In this document: positions 45,471-58,760 of the stretch, piece after piece | Layout of the letters: every line of letters starts with the position of its first letter | Position numbering within the stretch: position 1 is the stretch's first letter | Assembly (NCBI RefSeq): GCF_034190915.1 | Contig: NW_026947484.1 | Coordinates: 207,464,657 to 207,528,656 of the forward strand | Origin: Cavia porcellus | Taxonomy: Eukaryota > Chordata > Mammalia > Rodentia > Caviidae | DNA length: 64,000 nucleotides | Reading direction: 5' to 3' | The notes under the pieces: generated by a model | What the model was told of the DNA's origin: nothing | The model's input: the letters and a program-made list of their open reading frames with translations, nothing else | The model's database searches: none | Made by a program: the position numbers and the translations under genes

Positions 45471-48400
45471 GTGCTTATTTAAACATTATTATTATTATTA
45501 CTAATATTACTACTGAATTATTGAAAGACTCAAGGTGCTTTTGAAGAAATGGCTGTTTTCAGAACTGGGAAAGGGAAAGTGTAAGATGAGCCGGAGATAA
45601 GAAAAGAACTGCTTAAAGAAACAGAACTTAGTGGATATGTTAAAAGGGAGAAGAATTCATTTGAAAGAGCTCCCGAAGGCTAAGTGTGGAAACAAAAACT
45701 GAACAAGACAATGAACAGTACAACAATAGATCATGATGCAATGTATATAATGAGTTTATAAAAGTTCCTAATGACATAATTTAATAAATAAAAAACATAG
45801 GGAAGGGGTAGCAAAGCTCCTTTGCCTAAAAATTCTAACTAGTGTTCAGGATGCTTCCCCTCAGTAACTGAGAAGGTGCATTTCTACCTTCAGACAAGCA
45901 TTCTCATTAGTTCACTAAACACGTATATACAAATAGAATTCCCATGTTACATTCTGAGAAAATAAACACAGAAGTACAGCCTCTGACTTCATTAGAGACA
46001 TGTTTGCTTCCATGTATAAATTTCTATTTCATTTATGTTGTTTAACCTTTCTATGAAACATTAAGGAATTGGGGACTGAGAAAAAAGTTGTCATTTTCAC
46101 AATGCATATCAATTTAGCATAAAGCCATGGATGCTTTCTCAGTATATATTTCATAATTTTTCACTTTAAAATTAAAATGGATTTAAAACAAAGCAAGATA
46201 ATTTATTCTATGTTTTTTCTCTAACATGATTAAAGAAAAAAAAATATATGAAGGCTGGCTCTTGGCAAAGACCTAGCATAATCTATCTTGAATTTTTGTC
46301 CATCATTGAAAAAAAAAATTATTTCTTTTTAACCTTTTTATTAGGATTTTAGGACATAGAAATTTATTGCATAACATCATCTGATAATAGCCATACAACT
46401 GTAAATACACATTTATTTCCCTTAAAATACCTTTTACAAATGTGGGTAGGATTTGTCAAGACTTGTTTTACCACTCGATCAGAAATTATAGTATTATCCA
46501 AGATTAAGTACATAAAATTCTACTATATTTAGTTAAATGTTCTGCATTTCACTAAATTTTGAGGCTAATTTATACTATGGTTAGATTTAAGTATAATACA
46601 TTTGGGAGAGTATCATACTATATGTTCAGATTTCTTCTTTCATTGTGACATTCTAGAGAATTGACTTACTAAAATAACTTTTCTTTTGACCTTAAGGTAA
46701 ATAATACATAAACCATGTACTTATCTCTGAAATTTCTCTTAAAAATATGAGAGATCTGATTGTTTCTTTTGTTCAGTTTTCCACTTTAATTTACTATATT
46801 TTGCTTATTTACATAAACAACCTCATTACATTTATATTTTTACTTACCATATAATTATATGTATTTCATTCATTATAACAATATCTGATTCTTCCACTTT
46901 GATGATGGGCAAAGCAACAGATTCTATTTTAATTAAGAAACTTATGAGATGTATTTCTCTAAATATTAAAAACTTTTTTCTGATAAATACATAACAGAGC
47001 TTAGATGTACATGTGTATGTGTGTGTGTGCTCGTGTGGAGAATGTTTTATGTATATGTTATGTGAGTGGGTATGTATTTTTTACCTATTCTCCCAGCAAT
47101 GTTTGGTGTATCCATTTTTAGAGTATTTTCAGCATGTACTATAGCTGCAGGCAAAAAGCAAGAATATGTTGCTTTACCCACTGTTTATCCATTTTTAAAA
47201 TTAGCTCTTCCACAAAGGTTTTTAAAAACCTTTATTGTTTTCTTAAAAAATTAAATGTTGCAAATCTTTAAAATGACATTTATTCTAAAACTGAAAATAC
47301 ATATATTTGAATTTTAAATATATGTGTTTGATGTTGTTGCTTTCTACTAAAGAATAAGTTGGTAATAATTCTCTACTTATATTTCATCTAAAAGCTAAAC
47401 TATAATATTATTTCTAACATTCATATTGTTACAGCTTTACATCAATCATACTTGGCAATATCTACTTCCTTTAGCATTTTCATCCAGTATAGCAATCATC
47501 ACCTTTCATGAAAAGGCAATGAATTTCATACAGTCTGCCAATTTAGTTTTATATGACATTTTCCTTCTGAGTTTCTTATTCTAGCATTTGGAAAGTCTGA
47601 CTTCACCTGTTATCTTGTTTACATTCTTTTCTAATAAGGGAAAAAGCTTTTCTGGTAAGCAGATCCACAGCAGAGCATTGCTTGTTGATTGTTAGAATAA
47701 ATATAAATTATTTCTTAAATCAGTCAGGATTACAAATATAAACTTTTAATTTTTTTTGCTTGTTCTCATAAGGTCATATTTTTTATGGTCTGGTTATGAG
47801 TATATTCATGTGTTACCAGCAGATAATTCAAACCTTTTTTTTTTTTTTTCTTATCTGTCTGTTTTGAATTCTGCTTGCTACTATGAGCATTTTTAAAAGA
47901 TTTGACTATAGAAACAACAGCAATTCTGGAAAAGATTTTTGTAATCTTTTATATATGTTTTATGTTAATAGATCCAGGGATGTAAATATTGGCTACTGGA
48001 AGATTTTTTTTGGTTTCAAGTAGGTTGTTCCTGATTATCTAAATTCTTTTCTTAGAGTTAAATATTGGTCTGACCACATGGCTTATTTTTAACCACTAGA
48101 AAATAAATGGAAATTGATATGCAGCATTTGTCTCACTTGTGTTTACTAAGAAGCAACACAATTTATTCATTGTTAAAAACCTCGTAATAACTCATGACTC
48201 TAAATTCTGGTCATATCTAACAAGGGAGCACATAAGCTAAAGACAATCATCTCTGTCTTTTCATTGTAGGAACCAAGGATAGAAGTGGCAGCACGGTCTG
48301 AGACATGCAATTGTCAGACGAGTGGGAGGGTAGGAGGTAAGGGATAAATGCAAGCTGTGGTTTACTTGCCAGTGACAAAAGAAAGTTCTGCGGCTAAGTC

Positions 48401-48999
48401 TAAGATAAAGCAGTTGGAGAGTAGCACACCTACAGTGGATACTGGCAAAGGTCAGTGGCCAGAGACCATAAACAGCCACAGGATTTGATCAAATAACAAA
48501 ATTCACCCAAATGACCTAAGCAAATATTTCCCCTTACCATTCTTCCTTTTCCTTTATCACAGTTTCAATGTAAATATATTAGCACTTCAGCTTGGGTCAA
48601 GCAGATACATGATATAAGGAAGACAGACACCAAACAAGATCTAAATAACTCAATAAACTTTGGGAGAGAGGTAATCAGCAAGTTGAGATGATCAAATATT
48701 TAGATAAAAAGCAAAACAAAAAAGAAACTCTTCTGATAAATTTTTAATCAAATTAAAATTTTACATTTCAATCCAATGGCAGAGTCACACATGCTCATAA
48801 AAAATAGTCCAGAAGGATTCTATGAAGGTTCCAACCAAGATATTGATATTAATTTGTTTATTTAAAAAGCCATTTCATGGAAAGAGGTCACCGCTGCTGC
48901 TCTCTTATATTACACATTCAACGTCCTCCCAGCATGGCTTCCATTTCCAACACTCTAATTCCAGGAACTTAACTCTCAGCAATGATTGATGTCTTCTGC
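45471..48999. other. No gene seen; AT-rich DNA
   Basis: It contains an ATT-type simple repeat (45,487-45,535) and a T15 run near 47,835-47,849. The block 48,250-48,480 is a little GC-richer, with no recognised family. Confidence 0.35.
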
Positions 49000-50360
49000 A
49001 TTTTTATAATTTGCAGTTTCAAAATTGTTATATCAGTCCAGTAATGAGACAGTGTGCAGTCTTGTGAATTGACCTTTTAAAACTCAGTGTGGCTCTTGGG
49101 GACTCCACCTAAATTGAATCATTTGTCAATTATTTGCTTCTTTTCATTGTTGACCTATATTTCACTGTATGTATGTTGGAAAGTTACATTTTATTTGTTT
49201 TTCTGCTTGCTTTAAACTAATTACCCTTGAAGGACAGCTAAGCTGTTTCTGTGATGGAAACACTGCACATTAAACTTCTATATACATTCATCTGTAAGAT
49301 TTTGTGGGATTTTCTTTGTAGTGCAATTGCTTTGTTGTATGTTAGCTTTGCATTTAGTTTAATATTTCGTTTTTTAAAATGAAACTTTTAAATGTGGCTA
49401 TACCACTTTCTATTTCTACTAGTAATTTATGAGTAGTAGCGATTCTGCACATCTTTGCCAAAATGTGATGCACACATTTAAATAGTTTTATCTTTGTATT
49501 AAGTGTGTGGTAAGCTCTTTGTGGTTTTTAGAATTCTTTATTTTCCAGGTATAGATTTTTTTGCTGTATTTGGCTTATAACTTTATTGGCTTGTTTATAT
49601 ATTCTTAACAGGGTATTTCAGGAAACAAACATTTTAAATTATGATGATGTTTGATTTACCATTGTTACCTTGTGTGCTAAGCTTGTGGTATGAAACCTGA
49701 CTTTTACTTCACCTAAATCCTGAATATTTTCTCTTAGTTTTTCAAACACTTTCATTGTTTTAATTTTGTATTGCAATTTAATTCATTTTGAGTTAACTTC
49801 TGTATAAGATGCATCACTTCATTTAAGGATTATTTTTTGCTTTTAGCTAGCTGATTACTGCAGTATCATTCTTTGAAAATATCATCCTACCTCCATTGAA
49901 TTGTGTTTGTACCTTTGTCAGATATATTGAAGGGGACAGTTATTCAGATTTTTTTTTCTGGGCTATCTGTGTTCCTCCATTGGGCTATATCTCTGTCCTT
50001 TTATCATAACATGTCTTTTTTTGTTTGTTTGTTTTCTTTCTTTCTTTTCTTTCTTTTTTTGTGCCACGGATTGAACTCAAGACCTCCTGCTTTCCCGACA
50101 GGCACTTTATGCCACTGAGCTAAATCCGGCCTGCAAAACACTGTCTTGATTACTCAAAAATCTAGTAAATGTTGTCTGTGTCTTCCTGCTTCCTCCTTTA
50201 TCACAAGTGTTAGAGTGAGCCTAGTTTCTTTATTCATTCATAAAAAATTGAGAATAATGTATATACAAAACTATTGATAGGAATGTGATGAGAAATATGT
50301 TAGAACTTTTTGATGCATTTGAGAAAAACTGATATTTGACTATGTTGAATATTCCAACCT
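49000..50360 (-). mobile_element. Old L1 fragment (ORF2), split by a SINE
   Basis: Antisense L1 text is recognisable though diverged: TTCATTTTGAGTTAACTTCTG (49,784), TTTGGCTTATAACTTTATTGG (49,569) and, on the far side of the SINE, CTGTCTTGATTACTCAAAAAT (50,141). Age and divergence prevent subfamily assignment. Confidence 0.65.
50014..50137 (-). repeat. ID-type SINE inserted in the old L1
   Basis: The plus strand shows the T-rich tail (TTTGTTTGTTTG, then CTTTCTTT repeats, 50,014-50,060), then ATTGAACTCAAGACC (reversed B box) and CCACTGAGCTAAATCC (reversed A box). The body is 50,061-50,134. Confidence 0.8.
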
Positions 50361-51949
50361 AAAAACAAACTATGCCCTCCTTTTTTAAATCTGTTTTGTC
50401 TATTATTTTACACCTTGGATCATTAGGAAACGTTTATGGAATCCCTATTATATAAAAGACATGATGAACTTTTTTTCATTTGTTACCTCATATAATCCTT
50501 ATAAAACACTTTAAAGATTTTATTCCTCTAATTTGCACAGACAAAGAGTAAATGATGTCAGTATAAAAGTCACATAGCAGATAAACAGCAGAATGAAAAC
50601 TTCAAATGGCATTTCTTTAATTTCATGCTTTTTGTTCCATGCATCAAAGGCTCTCGTGGGTGAAACTGAAATTTCTTATACCCAATATACACCACAATTA
50701 TTCTTGCTCCTTACCACTTACAGCATTTTTCCCACTGGTACAGTATCATTTTAGCTTTCCCCCCATCCCTAACCAGTCTGTAAGTCACTATGGCTCAGGA
50801 AGTTCCACCACTACCATTAGTCTTTACTGTGCTGCCATCCAATATTACCTCTAATAAGTATATGCAATTTTGAAATTACTAACCATAAAATTGCCACAGT
50901 TCTACAGTTTTTCTCCTATTAAATGATGAAAATGTTGAAATCAAAGGCAAGATCTTATTTTTTGTCTGTATTAAATCTGTACCTCCTGATCCCACAAATG
51001 TTTTAATAATTTTCTGAATTTTGCTGCTGATCTATGCTCAACTTGTGTGTGCCTGTCATGCTGGCACTATTTTCTCTCATAAGTATGTTCATGAGTTCAT
51101 TTTATCATGTCTCTCTTGGGTTAAAAATATAATAAATAATTATAATAAAAGACCAAACTTTGAGAAATACCTAGATATTTTTAAATTAGATAATTAGAGC
51201 AGGATATAAAATAGGTAATGAAAGACTGAATTACTGAGACTCTTGAGAACATATGTGTCACCACGAATTTTGTCACAACATGCAGTGCAGCAGGCATGTA
51301 TGAGGCCATAGTGAACACTACACATCACTGTCATATAATGATGTAGACTCGGTGCACTTTTGTATGTTAGAAGGCACAAAAGAGTTCTTCCAGTTTCTAG
51401 GAAGAATACCATGTCATACTATACATATTCGTGCTCAAAGCATTATTTACAGGTGAAAATGGTGTCATATCCAGTTTTGCATCCATACATATTTTCATTT
51501 TTACTTTATAAAAATACTATTTTTTTCCTTAAAATTGGACTTTTAGTTGCAGGAGGGAATGAAGAGCTTCTTGATCAATTTCTCAAAAATGTTTAAAGTA
51601 AATGTTTTTCAATTAATGTACTGAATATTTGAGACACTACATTTTTTTGCGACAAATGTCCATACTGCAACAGAATTACTATATAAATTTTATGCAGACT
51701 TTGTGCTATGGGAATATATCATTTAATACATATGACCTTGTTAGAGAGAACTGCAAAGAGAAGCAGGTTGTTAATTAACTGTTTTCAAATTGATGTATCA
51801 CCTCCATGTGGCTTTCTAGGAAAGTCTGCAATAAAGGTGAAAGTTAATGGCAATCTGAACAGGCTTGAGTACCAACATAGACCAAAAAATGCCCCTTAAC
51901 ATTCACAAACCACATTGGCATCAAATATTCTTTGAGATTTGACAAAGAC
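50361..51949. other. No gene seen; AT-rich DNA
   Basis: Nothing is recognised. Confidence 0.35.
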
Positions 51950-52070
51950 TTTAGGCTGGGGACCACAGAAAATCAATTTTACCAGGTGTCTTATTCCCCC
52001 CGAAGGAAGAGGGTCAGACAGAAGCAGAGATACAAAAATCATCATTTACTTTATAGGCATTACTTCCTAG
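51950..52070 (-). repeat. Possible ERV LTR R-U5 fragment
   Basis: TCAATTTTACCAGGTGTC here resembles TCGATTTTCCCAGGTGTC at 5,293-5,310 next to the ERV leader. A minus-strand AATAAG and a C-rich patch are placed as in an R-U5 segment. The evidence is a single short similarity. Confidence 0.25.
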
Positions 52071-52845
52071 ACTCTGGAGGGAAGAATAAATGCTAAATGA
52101 AATCACAGGAGTTTTTAATACAGAACTGGGAGCAAAAATAGTAATTAGGAAGGATGAGCAAATGAATAAAATTAATAATACTTTATCCTAGAGTGATATT
52201 TAACTTTTTTCTCTGAGAAGTTCTTTATGGAAAAGCTTCATAGGCTCCTTGGAATTGGTGAAGAATCAAACAGAAATATAAGGATTATTTATGAGATATT
52301 TATATAATCATGCAAATTATAAAATGAAAACAAAGAAACTATGCTTGTTGGAAAATAACATGATCAATATTTTTATTATTTTTCAGAATAAAAGTTGTAG
52401 AAAAAAGATACAGAAAAAAGATGATATTTTAAAAATCACAAGAAAAATGAAAAATGAGGAATAAATTTAAAGAGAAAATTTAAGAACGAAGAGATTCCTA
52501 CATGTAAAGGAAAGAATAAAACAGAAATGGAAAGGACAGTTTGAAAAGATAGGTGAAAATTTGAGTTTCATGAACTATTAGTAAATGCTTTTATTAATTC
52601 ACCTCTATTTTTGCTTAACACCTCTTGTCATCACTCTTTGAAATTCTAATTCATTCATCAATTACTTTTCACAGGCCGACCTCTCTTCTTCATCTGTATA
52701 CACGTTTCAATCCCTGTATTGAAAGGTAGTTATACAAACTCAACTCCACCATATAAACTGAGATTTATTGTATCTTCAGACTCCTATAATTAAGATTAAA
52801 TAATGACTATCTAGAATATTTTATTCACACAAATTTTCACTTAAA
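52071..52845. other. No gene seen
   Basis: AT-rich, no feature recognised. Confidence 0.35.
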
Positions 52846-53131
52846 AAGGCAACATAATTTTCTAAGGCAACATAATTTTCTTTTTTTTTTTTTTTTTAAC
52901 TTTTTATCGGTACCAGGGATTGAACTCACGACCGCCTGCTTGCAAGGCAGGTGCTTATGCCGCTGAGCTAAATCCTCAGCCCCCAAAAAAGGCAACATAA
53001 TTTTCTTTTCTTTTTTTTTTTTTAACTTTTTATCGGTACCAGGGATTGAACTCACGACCGCCTGCTTGCAAGGCAGGTGCTTATGCCGCTGAGCTAAATC
53101 CTCAGCCCCCAAAAAAGGCAACATAATTTTC
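52846..53131 (-). repeat. Tandem duplication of an ID-type SINE with its flanking repeat
   Basis: Two nearly identical minus-strand SINE bodies (52,881-52,988 and 53,006-53,114) have the same boxes (reversed B box ATTGAACTCACGACC, reversed A box CCGCTGAGCTAAATCC). The 17-mer AAGGCAACATAATTTTC occurs four times: 52,846-52,862, 52,864-52,880, 52,989-53,005 and 53,115-53,131. The period of the SINE unit is 125-126 bases. The near-perfect identity indicates a recent local duplication, not two independent insertions. Confidence 0.9.
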
Positions 53132-53755
53132 TAAGGATGCGTACTTGTATTTTATTAATCAAATAAATAAAAATATATAAGTAAAGTTATATGAAAGCTT
53201 AAAAACAGCACAAGGAAAAAGAGCATTTATACATTAATAGAATAATTATAATTCCTTTAGGCTATCCAATTATGATCATAATAAAAATATCCATTATTGA
53301 GTGTTTATATGACTGACATGATTCTAAGTGTTTTCCTTCTGTATATATTATCTAATATTATACATACTTAAAATAGATCAGTATTGTCATTTTGTAAAGC
53401 AATATACTAAAACATAAGGAAGATACAATAACTTAGCCAAAGTCACATCATACAAAAGCAATAGTAATTAATTGGATTATGGCAGTCAGTTTATTTCTCA
53501 TCCTTATTAATAAAAATCATTACTTAAAAATATATCATCGCAATCAAACAACAAGCATACTGTTATTTTTTCTGCTGTGTTTTGCTGATTGTTCAGTATC
53601 AAATTGTTTTCCTCTAGTCAGTGTGAACAGTTTGTGTCAGAAAAGTGTAAACATAACTTCACTAAGGATAATAAATAATAAAGTAGACATGAAACAAATA
53701 AATGTAAGCATTCTATACACTACATGATTGTAATGATATTTTTATTTTATTTAAA
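53132..53755. other. No gene seen; AT-rich DNA
   Basis: Nothing is recognised; the T/A-rich segment 53,740-53,755 borders the following array and may be its poly(A) in reverse. Confidence 0.35.
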
Positions 53756-54735
53756 AGGTAATAAAACAAAGCAAATCAGAAAAGAACAATGCAAGCAACA
53801 TAGATTTAAAAACAAAACAACAGCAAATCAACAATGTCTACAATAGTGTCTTTTATTTCCTTCAAAGTAGCTGCCAATACCATCACACACAATAAAACCA
53901 AACAGAACACAGCCAATCAAATCAAAGGATGAAAGCATTACATGATTTCTAAACAAGACATCAGGAAATCAACAGTGCCTACCATAATGTTTCTTGCTTT
54001 CTTTAAAATAGTTGTCCATACATTCAGACACAATAAAATCAAACAAAATAAGACAGAATGAAATCAATCAAAAGAATGAAAATATTATAAGACTTCAAAA
54101 CAAGACAATAGGAGATCAACAATGGCTACCATAATGTGTCTAGTTTTCTTCAAGATAGCTGTCATACCTTCATACATAATAAAACCAAACAACACAAAAC
54201 AGGCTAAAAGCAATCAAAACAAGAGAATAAAGCATTATAGGACTTCACAACAAGATAACAAAATGGCTACTGCAATGTCTCTGGGTTTTTTTCAGAATAG
54301 ACATCTATACTATCACACACAATAAAATCAAATAAAGCACAACAGAATAAAAACACTCAAAACAAAAGAATAAAACATTTTATGACTTCAAAACAAGATG
54401 ATAGGAAAACAACAATGGCTGCAATTATGTCTTATTTATTTCAAAACAGATGTGAATGCCATCACGAATATTAAAATTAAACAAAACAAAACAGGTAAAA
54501 CCAATCTAAACAAAAGTATCATAGGATTTGAAAACAGAATAATAGGAAACCAATCATGGTTACCATAATACATCCCATTATCTTCAAAATAACTTCCCAT
54601 ACCATCAAACACAGTAAAATCTAAAAAAAAAAAAAAAAAAAAAAACAGAATAAAAGCGAACCTAACAAAATTATGAAATAAATACAAGAGTTCAGGACAA
54701 GACAGTAAGAAATCAACAGCAGTTACCTCCTTTCC
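53756..54735 (-). repeat. Seven-copy tandem array derived from an L1 3'UTR
   Basis: The units repeat about every 141-163 bases; landmarks resembling ATCAACAATGGCTACCATAA start near 53,826, 53,967, 54,114, 54,255, 54,407, 54,548 and 54,710. Each unit carries TTCAAAATAGCTGTCCATAC and A-rich ACAATAAAATCAAACAAAAC stretches. On the minus strand the unit matches the 3'UTR of the full-length L1 (CTACTTTGAAGACAATAAG, GAAGTCCTGTAATG near 41,551-41,625). A23 at 54,623-54,645 is the one expanded mononucleotide tract. Confidence 0.75.
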
Positions 54736-54810
54736 CTCCTAGGCATGTTGTCCCCTATCACTTTCATAATACCTATTTTACATTTTGAATCCCAATAACT
54801 CCTTCAGATT

Positions 54811-54885
54811 TTTATGCTAGGGAGATAGAGTTCAGTGTTTATCTGCATGAGACCAAGACATTTCACCCCAGAACATGATCTTTGG
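54811..54885 (+). repeat. Possible decayed ID-type SINE
   Basis: GCTAGGGAGATAGAGTTCAG, followed by GCATGAGACCAAGACATTTC and CCCCAGAACATGATC, looks like a diverged tRNA-derived SINE. The similarity is weak. Confidence 0.3.
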
Positions 54886-54889
54886 TACA

Positions 54890-55652
54890 TCCATTTACCT
54901 ACAAGGGCCTTGAGATTATCCTACTTAATAGCTGGGTAGCTTTCCAATATATGCAATTACCATATCTTTCTTATCCATTCCGAAGATGATGGGCCATTCA
55001 CCCTTGCTTTTTTCTGGTATCCTGACATGTGAAATAACTGTTTCTGTCCTCTGATTTTTAGTCTATGAGTTTCCTTTTGAGTTAAATGTGTTTCTTATAT
55101 ATACTATATTGTTGAATCTTGTTTCTCGATCTACTATACTTATGTTTCTTTTTATTGATGACCTGAGGCCATCTACGTTAATGGTTACAACCAGCATACA
55201 CTGGTTCACTTCTGCCATGCTATTGCCTGTCTTGCTTGGCAGTCCTCCTCTGCTGCTGTTCCTGGAACCCTGGTCATCTTTATCTTCCTCTAGAATATCT
55301 TCAGCATGCTATGTGGTATTGGTTAGGCACTCATGAATTCCTCAGTACTCATTTTTCATGGAAATGTCTTATTTTTCCATGAAATTTGAAAGATATTTTT
55401 GCAGGACACATCAATCTGGGTTGGAAGTTGTTGTCTTTCAGGATTTGAAACACTTCACCCCAAACTCTTCTTGACTTAATGATTTACTTTGATAACTCTG
55501 CTGTGATTCTGATCATTTTCCTTTATAGATGATCTGTTTCTTTTCTCTAATAGCTATTAATATTCTGTTCTTGAGCTGAATTTCTGGAATCTTGATTATA
55601 TCTGGGTGTAGATTTACTTTGGTTGTAGGTAGTTGGATTTCTGTATGCCTCA

Positions 55653-55696
<44 letters not shown>

Positions 55697-56750
55697 AATT
55701 TTTCTGCCATTACTTCTATAAATAGCCCCTTTATTTCATTGAGTTGACCCTTGCTTCTTCATTGATACCTAGGACTCGTTTATTATTTTTTGTTGTTGCT
55801 GTTGCATTGTCTTGCAGCCATTGAATTGTTATTTCTTGGTTTCTTTTTTTTTTTAAGAGATGCTAGCTGCAATTGCTAGCTACAATTCTGTATTCAAGGT
55901 CTGAAAGTCTATCTTCAGTCTCTCAAGTGACTTTGCCAGCTTTTGATTGACTTTTTAATTTTTTGGATAACCCTTTGAATCTGTTCCATGTATTCTAATT
56001 CCTTCCTATATTGTTCATTCAAGGTATCCATCATTTTCCTATTGTTCCTCTTTTTAAAATATGTCTTCTTTAGATATGCTCAGCGATTTTCATTATGCTT
56101 GTAATTTCTTCTTTTACTTGAAGCATTATTTCTGATCTGATTAATATTAGAGTCCCATGAAGTTGTTTATTTCAGGTGTATGACATCTTGTTTTTTTTTC
56201 CATGACTGTGTCTTCCAGACTTTCCCTTTGTGGGCTAGAGGTCTGAAATTGCCCTTGTTTTGACATTCTCTCAGGAGAACCCAGGTTCCTCCCAACAAGC
56301 AGGTTGTAGGGTCCCAGGCACTTCCCACATTGGCTGCCTCTCCATGGTATAAGGGAATGAGCCAGGCTCCTGTGTTCCTCTGACCCTTGGTTTATAGTGA
56401 TCTAGCAAGGTGTGGGGACAGGCTTCTCCAGACCCATGCAGCTACAGTGGGGCTTCCCTGGTGGCCAAGTGTGCATGAGAGTGGGGCTGCTTCTTCTCTC
56501 AGCTTGCATGTCTATACCAGGACTCTCCAAATGGTGGCAGGCACACACAGGAGTGAGTTTTTCTGATTATTCCAGTGAGCACTGGCTGCTGGAAGGAAGC
56601 AAGGGTCTCCAATGGTGGCCTGCAGGTGACAGAGCTTATCTGGGTTGTCTCCCTGGCCAGCCTGGCTGCCCACAGGAAGCCAGCCTTCCAATGGTGACAG
56701 CAGTGTGCAGGGACCAAACTAGGTGCATGTCTGAAAGTGATATTTTTGTC
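54890..56750 (-). mobile_element. L1 remnant: 5'UTR, ORF1, start of ORF2
   Basis: Reading the minus strand: a GC-rich 5'UTR-like segment (about 56,750-56,230), ORF1 in many frames (about 56,210-55,380; landmarks GTGATTCTGATCATTTTCC near 55,502 and AGGACACATCAATCTGGGTT near 55,404 in antisense), then the first 300 bases of ORF2 (about 55,340-55,030). No long ORF survives. A (TA)20 tract sits inside ORF1. Together with the 3'UTR array to the left it could be one element that has lost most of ORF2. Confidence 0.7.
55655..55694. repeat. (TA)20 microsatellite
   Basis: A perfect TA run inside the L1 ORF1 remnant. Confidence 0.95.
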
Positions 56751-58199
56751 ATAATATTAAATAATAATTTCATTTCAGTGTATGCAAAATATCATTAAAC
56801 TACCCATCCCACACCTTTGATGTCTAAATAAATTGCCATTTGTTCTGGAGTGGTGAATGTGCCCAGAGTTTTTGTACTGAAAGGACAAAAAGAAAATCTG
56901 GGTTTTATTCCAGGTCTGACAATATAATCTTAAGCACACCACAGAAACACTTAACTGTGTGTTTATTTCTGAGTTGTAGATATACCCAGCACTTCGGTAT
57001 TTATGCTTAACTGAGCATCACAATTATGAAAATAAAAAAATTAAAACCCAAAATTGTAAAAAGTGGTTAATTGAAAAGCAGTAGTAGTTTCTTCAGTGAA
57101 TTAAAAAAAAAAAAAAAGAACAGATATTAAGTAGAACTAAACCTCAAGAACACCAAAAGTAGATTTTTACAAGCAGACTAATGCATTTTTATACTATTCA
57201 AATAATAAAATCCATGGTCCGTCTGGGTTAAGACCAATCCATACAGATAACTCTGACTCCCCTGATTGTACTATTTAACAATGAACACCTTGCTAAAATG
57301 GAGATGTAATCAAGACTTCTTGGCTTCTCCCCATAAGGAGAAAGGCATGAATCCAAAAAAATGGTTCCAGTAATGTAGAGAAATGGGATAAGATGAATAA
57401 ATTTGACAAAGAATGTTGCTTCTCATCGTCCCCGTGACCAAAGGCTTTCATCCATGTCTCCTCACTGCCTCAGGCACATGGGCAGGTGGAGTGCCCTGAA
57501 TACCTACTCCCATTGATGTCTTGATCTTTTAGTTAGATTTGTTATACAACTTCATTTTCACAAATAACTTGCCTATGTAGTAAGTCCCCCCCCCCAATTT
57601 AATGATCTTAAAAATAGTTGTTAAACCCACTTACTTGACCTGTGGAGTTTAAACTTAAGAATTCTTCTTCATAAATTGCATTTTTGGACTTTTGTTGATG
57701 AGAGATTAGAGAAATTTTTATGCCTGGAGAGTTTCATTTTGAATACATTTAATTACAAGAAAATGACTCTTAGTTTATCCCAAGGCTAAGTATGCTTGGG
57801 AAACCAGGGAAACTGATGGAGGAGGAGGAGGTAAAATGCAAACTCTGTGACACGGCAGCACCTTGGGAAATCAAGATGAGATAAAATTAGAAACCACACA
57901 CCGTCTGAACAGCACTATGAATTTGCTACCCTTGATTTGAGAGGTTGCTTCCAAACTAAATTAGTGAAAATAAAATTTCCATACAGATTTATGAAATCAA
58001 AGAGGGAGAACAGCTATCATAAACATATTTTGTCTTTCTGTCTCTATCCTATTAGATAAGCCCCTCCTTAGAAGTACTGTCAGCATTTGGCAACCTGTCA
58101 GAATATGCTGTGATACTGGTTGGAATGGAAGGGAAAGAGGCTTAAAATAATTAGAATAATGCACAAGTAAGAGATAAATTATAGATATGGAAAAAGCAA
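56751..58199. other. No gene seen
   Basis: AT-rich, with an A15 run near 57,101 and a C9 run near 57,587. Confidence 0.35.
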
Positions 58200-58760
58200 C
58201 ATGGATATAGGAGAAAAACATTTTAAGTCTTTTTATGCCCCCTTCTCACCCTCCTCAGCCACTTGGTCCCCTCTCCATTTGCAAAATATTTATACCATGC
58301 TTTCTTATATTAATCTTTTATTTTGCTCTTCATTTGTACTTTGGACTATTGCACTGAGAGAAAGTATAAATTTTGTGTCTGATTTATATCACTTATATTG
58401 TCAAGTAATATCCATTTTGCTACAAATGTCTAGAATTTATCCTCCTTTATACCTGAGTATTATTCTATTGTGTATGGATACAACATTTTCTTTGTTATTT
58501 TTCCTGTTGTGGACATATAGGCTTTTTCTGGGGTTAAGTGATTAAAAATAATGCTGCTATAAAATTAGTATGCATGTATTTATTCAATAATGATGTCTTT
58601 ACCTCTTTTGTGAAGACACTTAGGAAGGGAATAAGTGGCTATAATGGAATTTCTATTTTAAGTTTTTTGAGAAGTATTTATACTAATTTCCATAGAAATT
58701 GAACTAGCTTGCCTTCTCTCCAACAGTGTACAAGTGTTTGTTTTCTGTCATAACTATGCC
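58200..58760 (-). mobile_element. Old L1 fragment (3' region)
   Basis: Antisense L1 landmarks: CTGAGTATTATTCTATTGTGT (58,453), AATAATGCTGCTATAAAA (58,548) and CAACAGTGTACAAGTGTTTG (58,721). It is diverged. Confidence 0.7.

Noticed and set aside
52837..53124. 95-codon frame with an internal repeat
   Set aside because: It is the translated tandem SINE duplication, not a protein.
53756..54735. CRISPR-like array of regular repeats
   Set aside because: The units are contiguous, degenerate, about 145 bases long and match an L1 3'UTR; the context is a mammalian genome.
56412..56798. 128-codon open frame on the plus strand
   Set aside because: Antisense to the GC-rich 5' end of an L1 remnant; no family resemblance.
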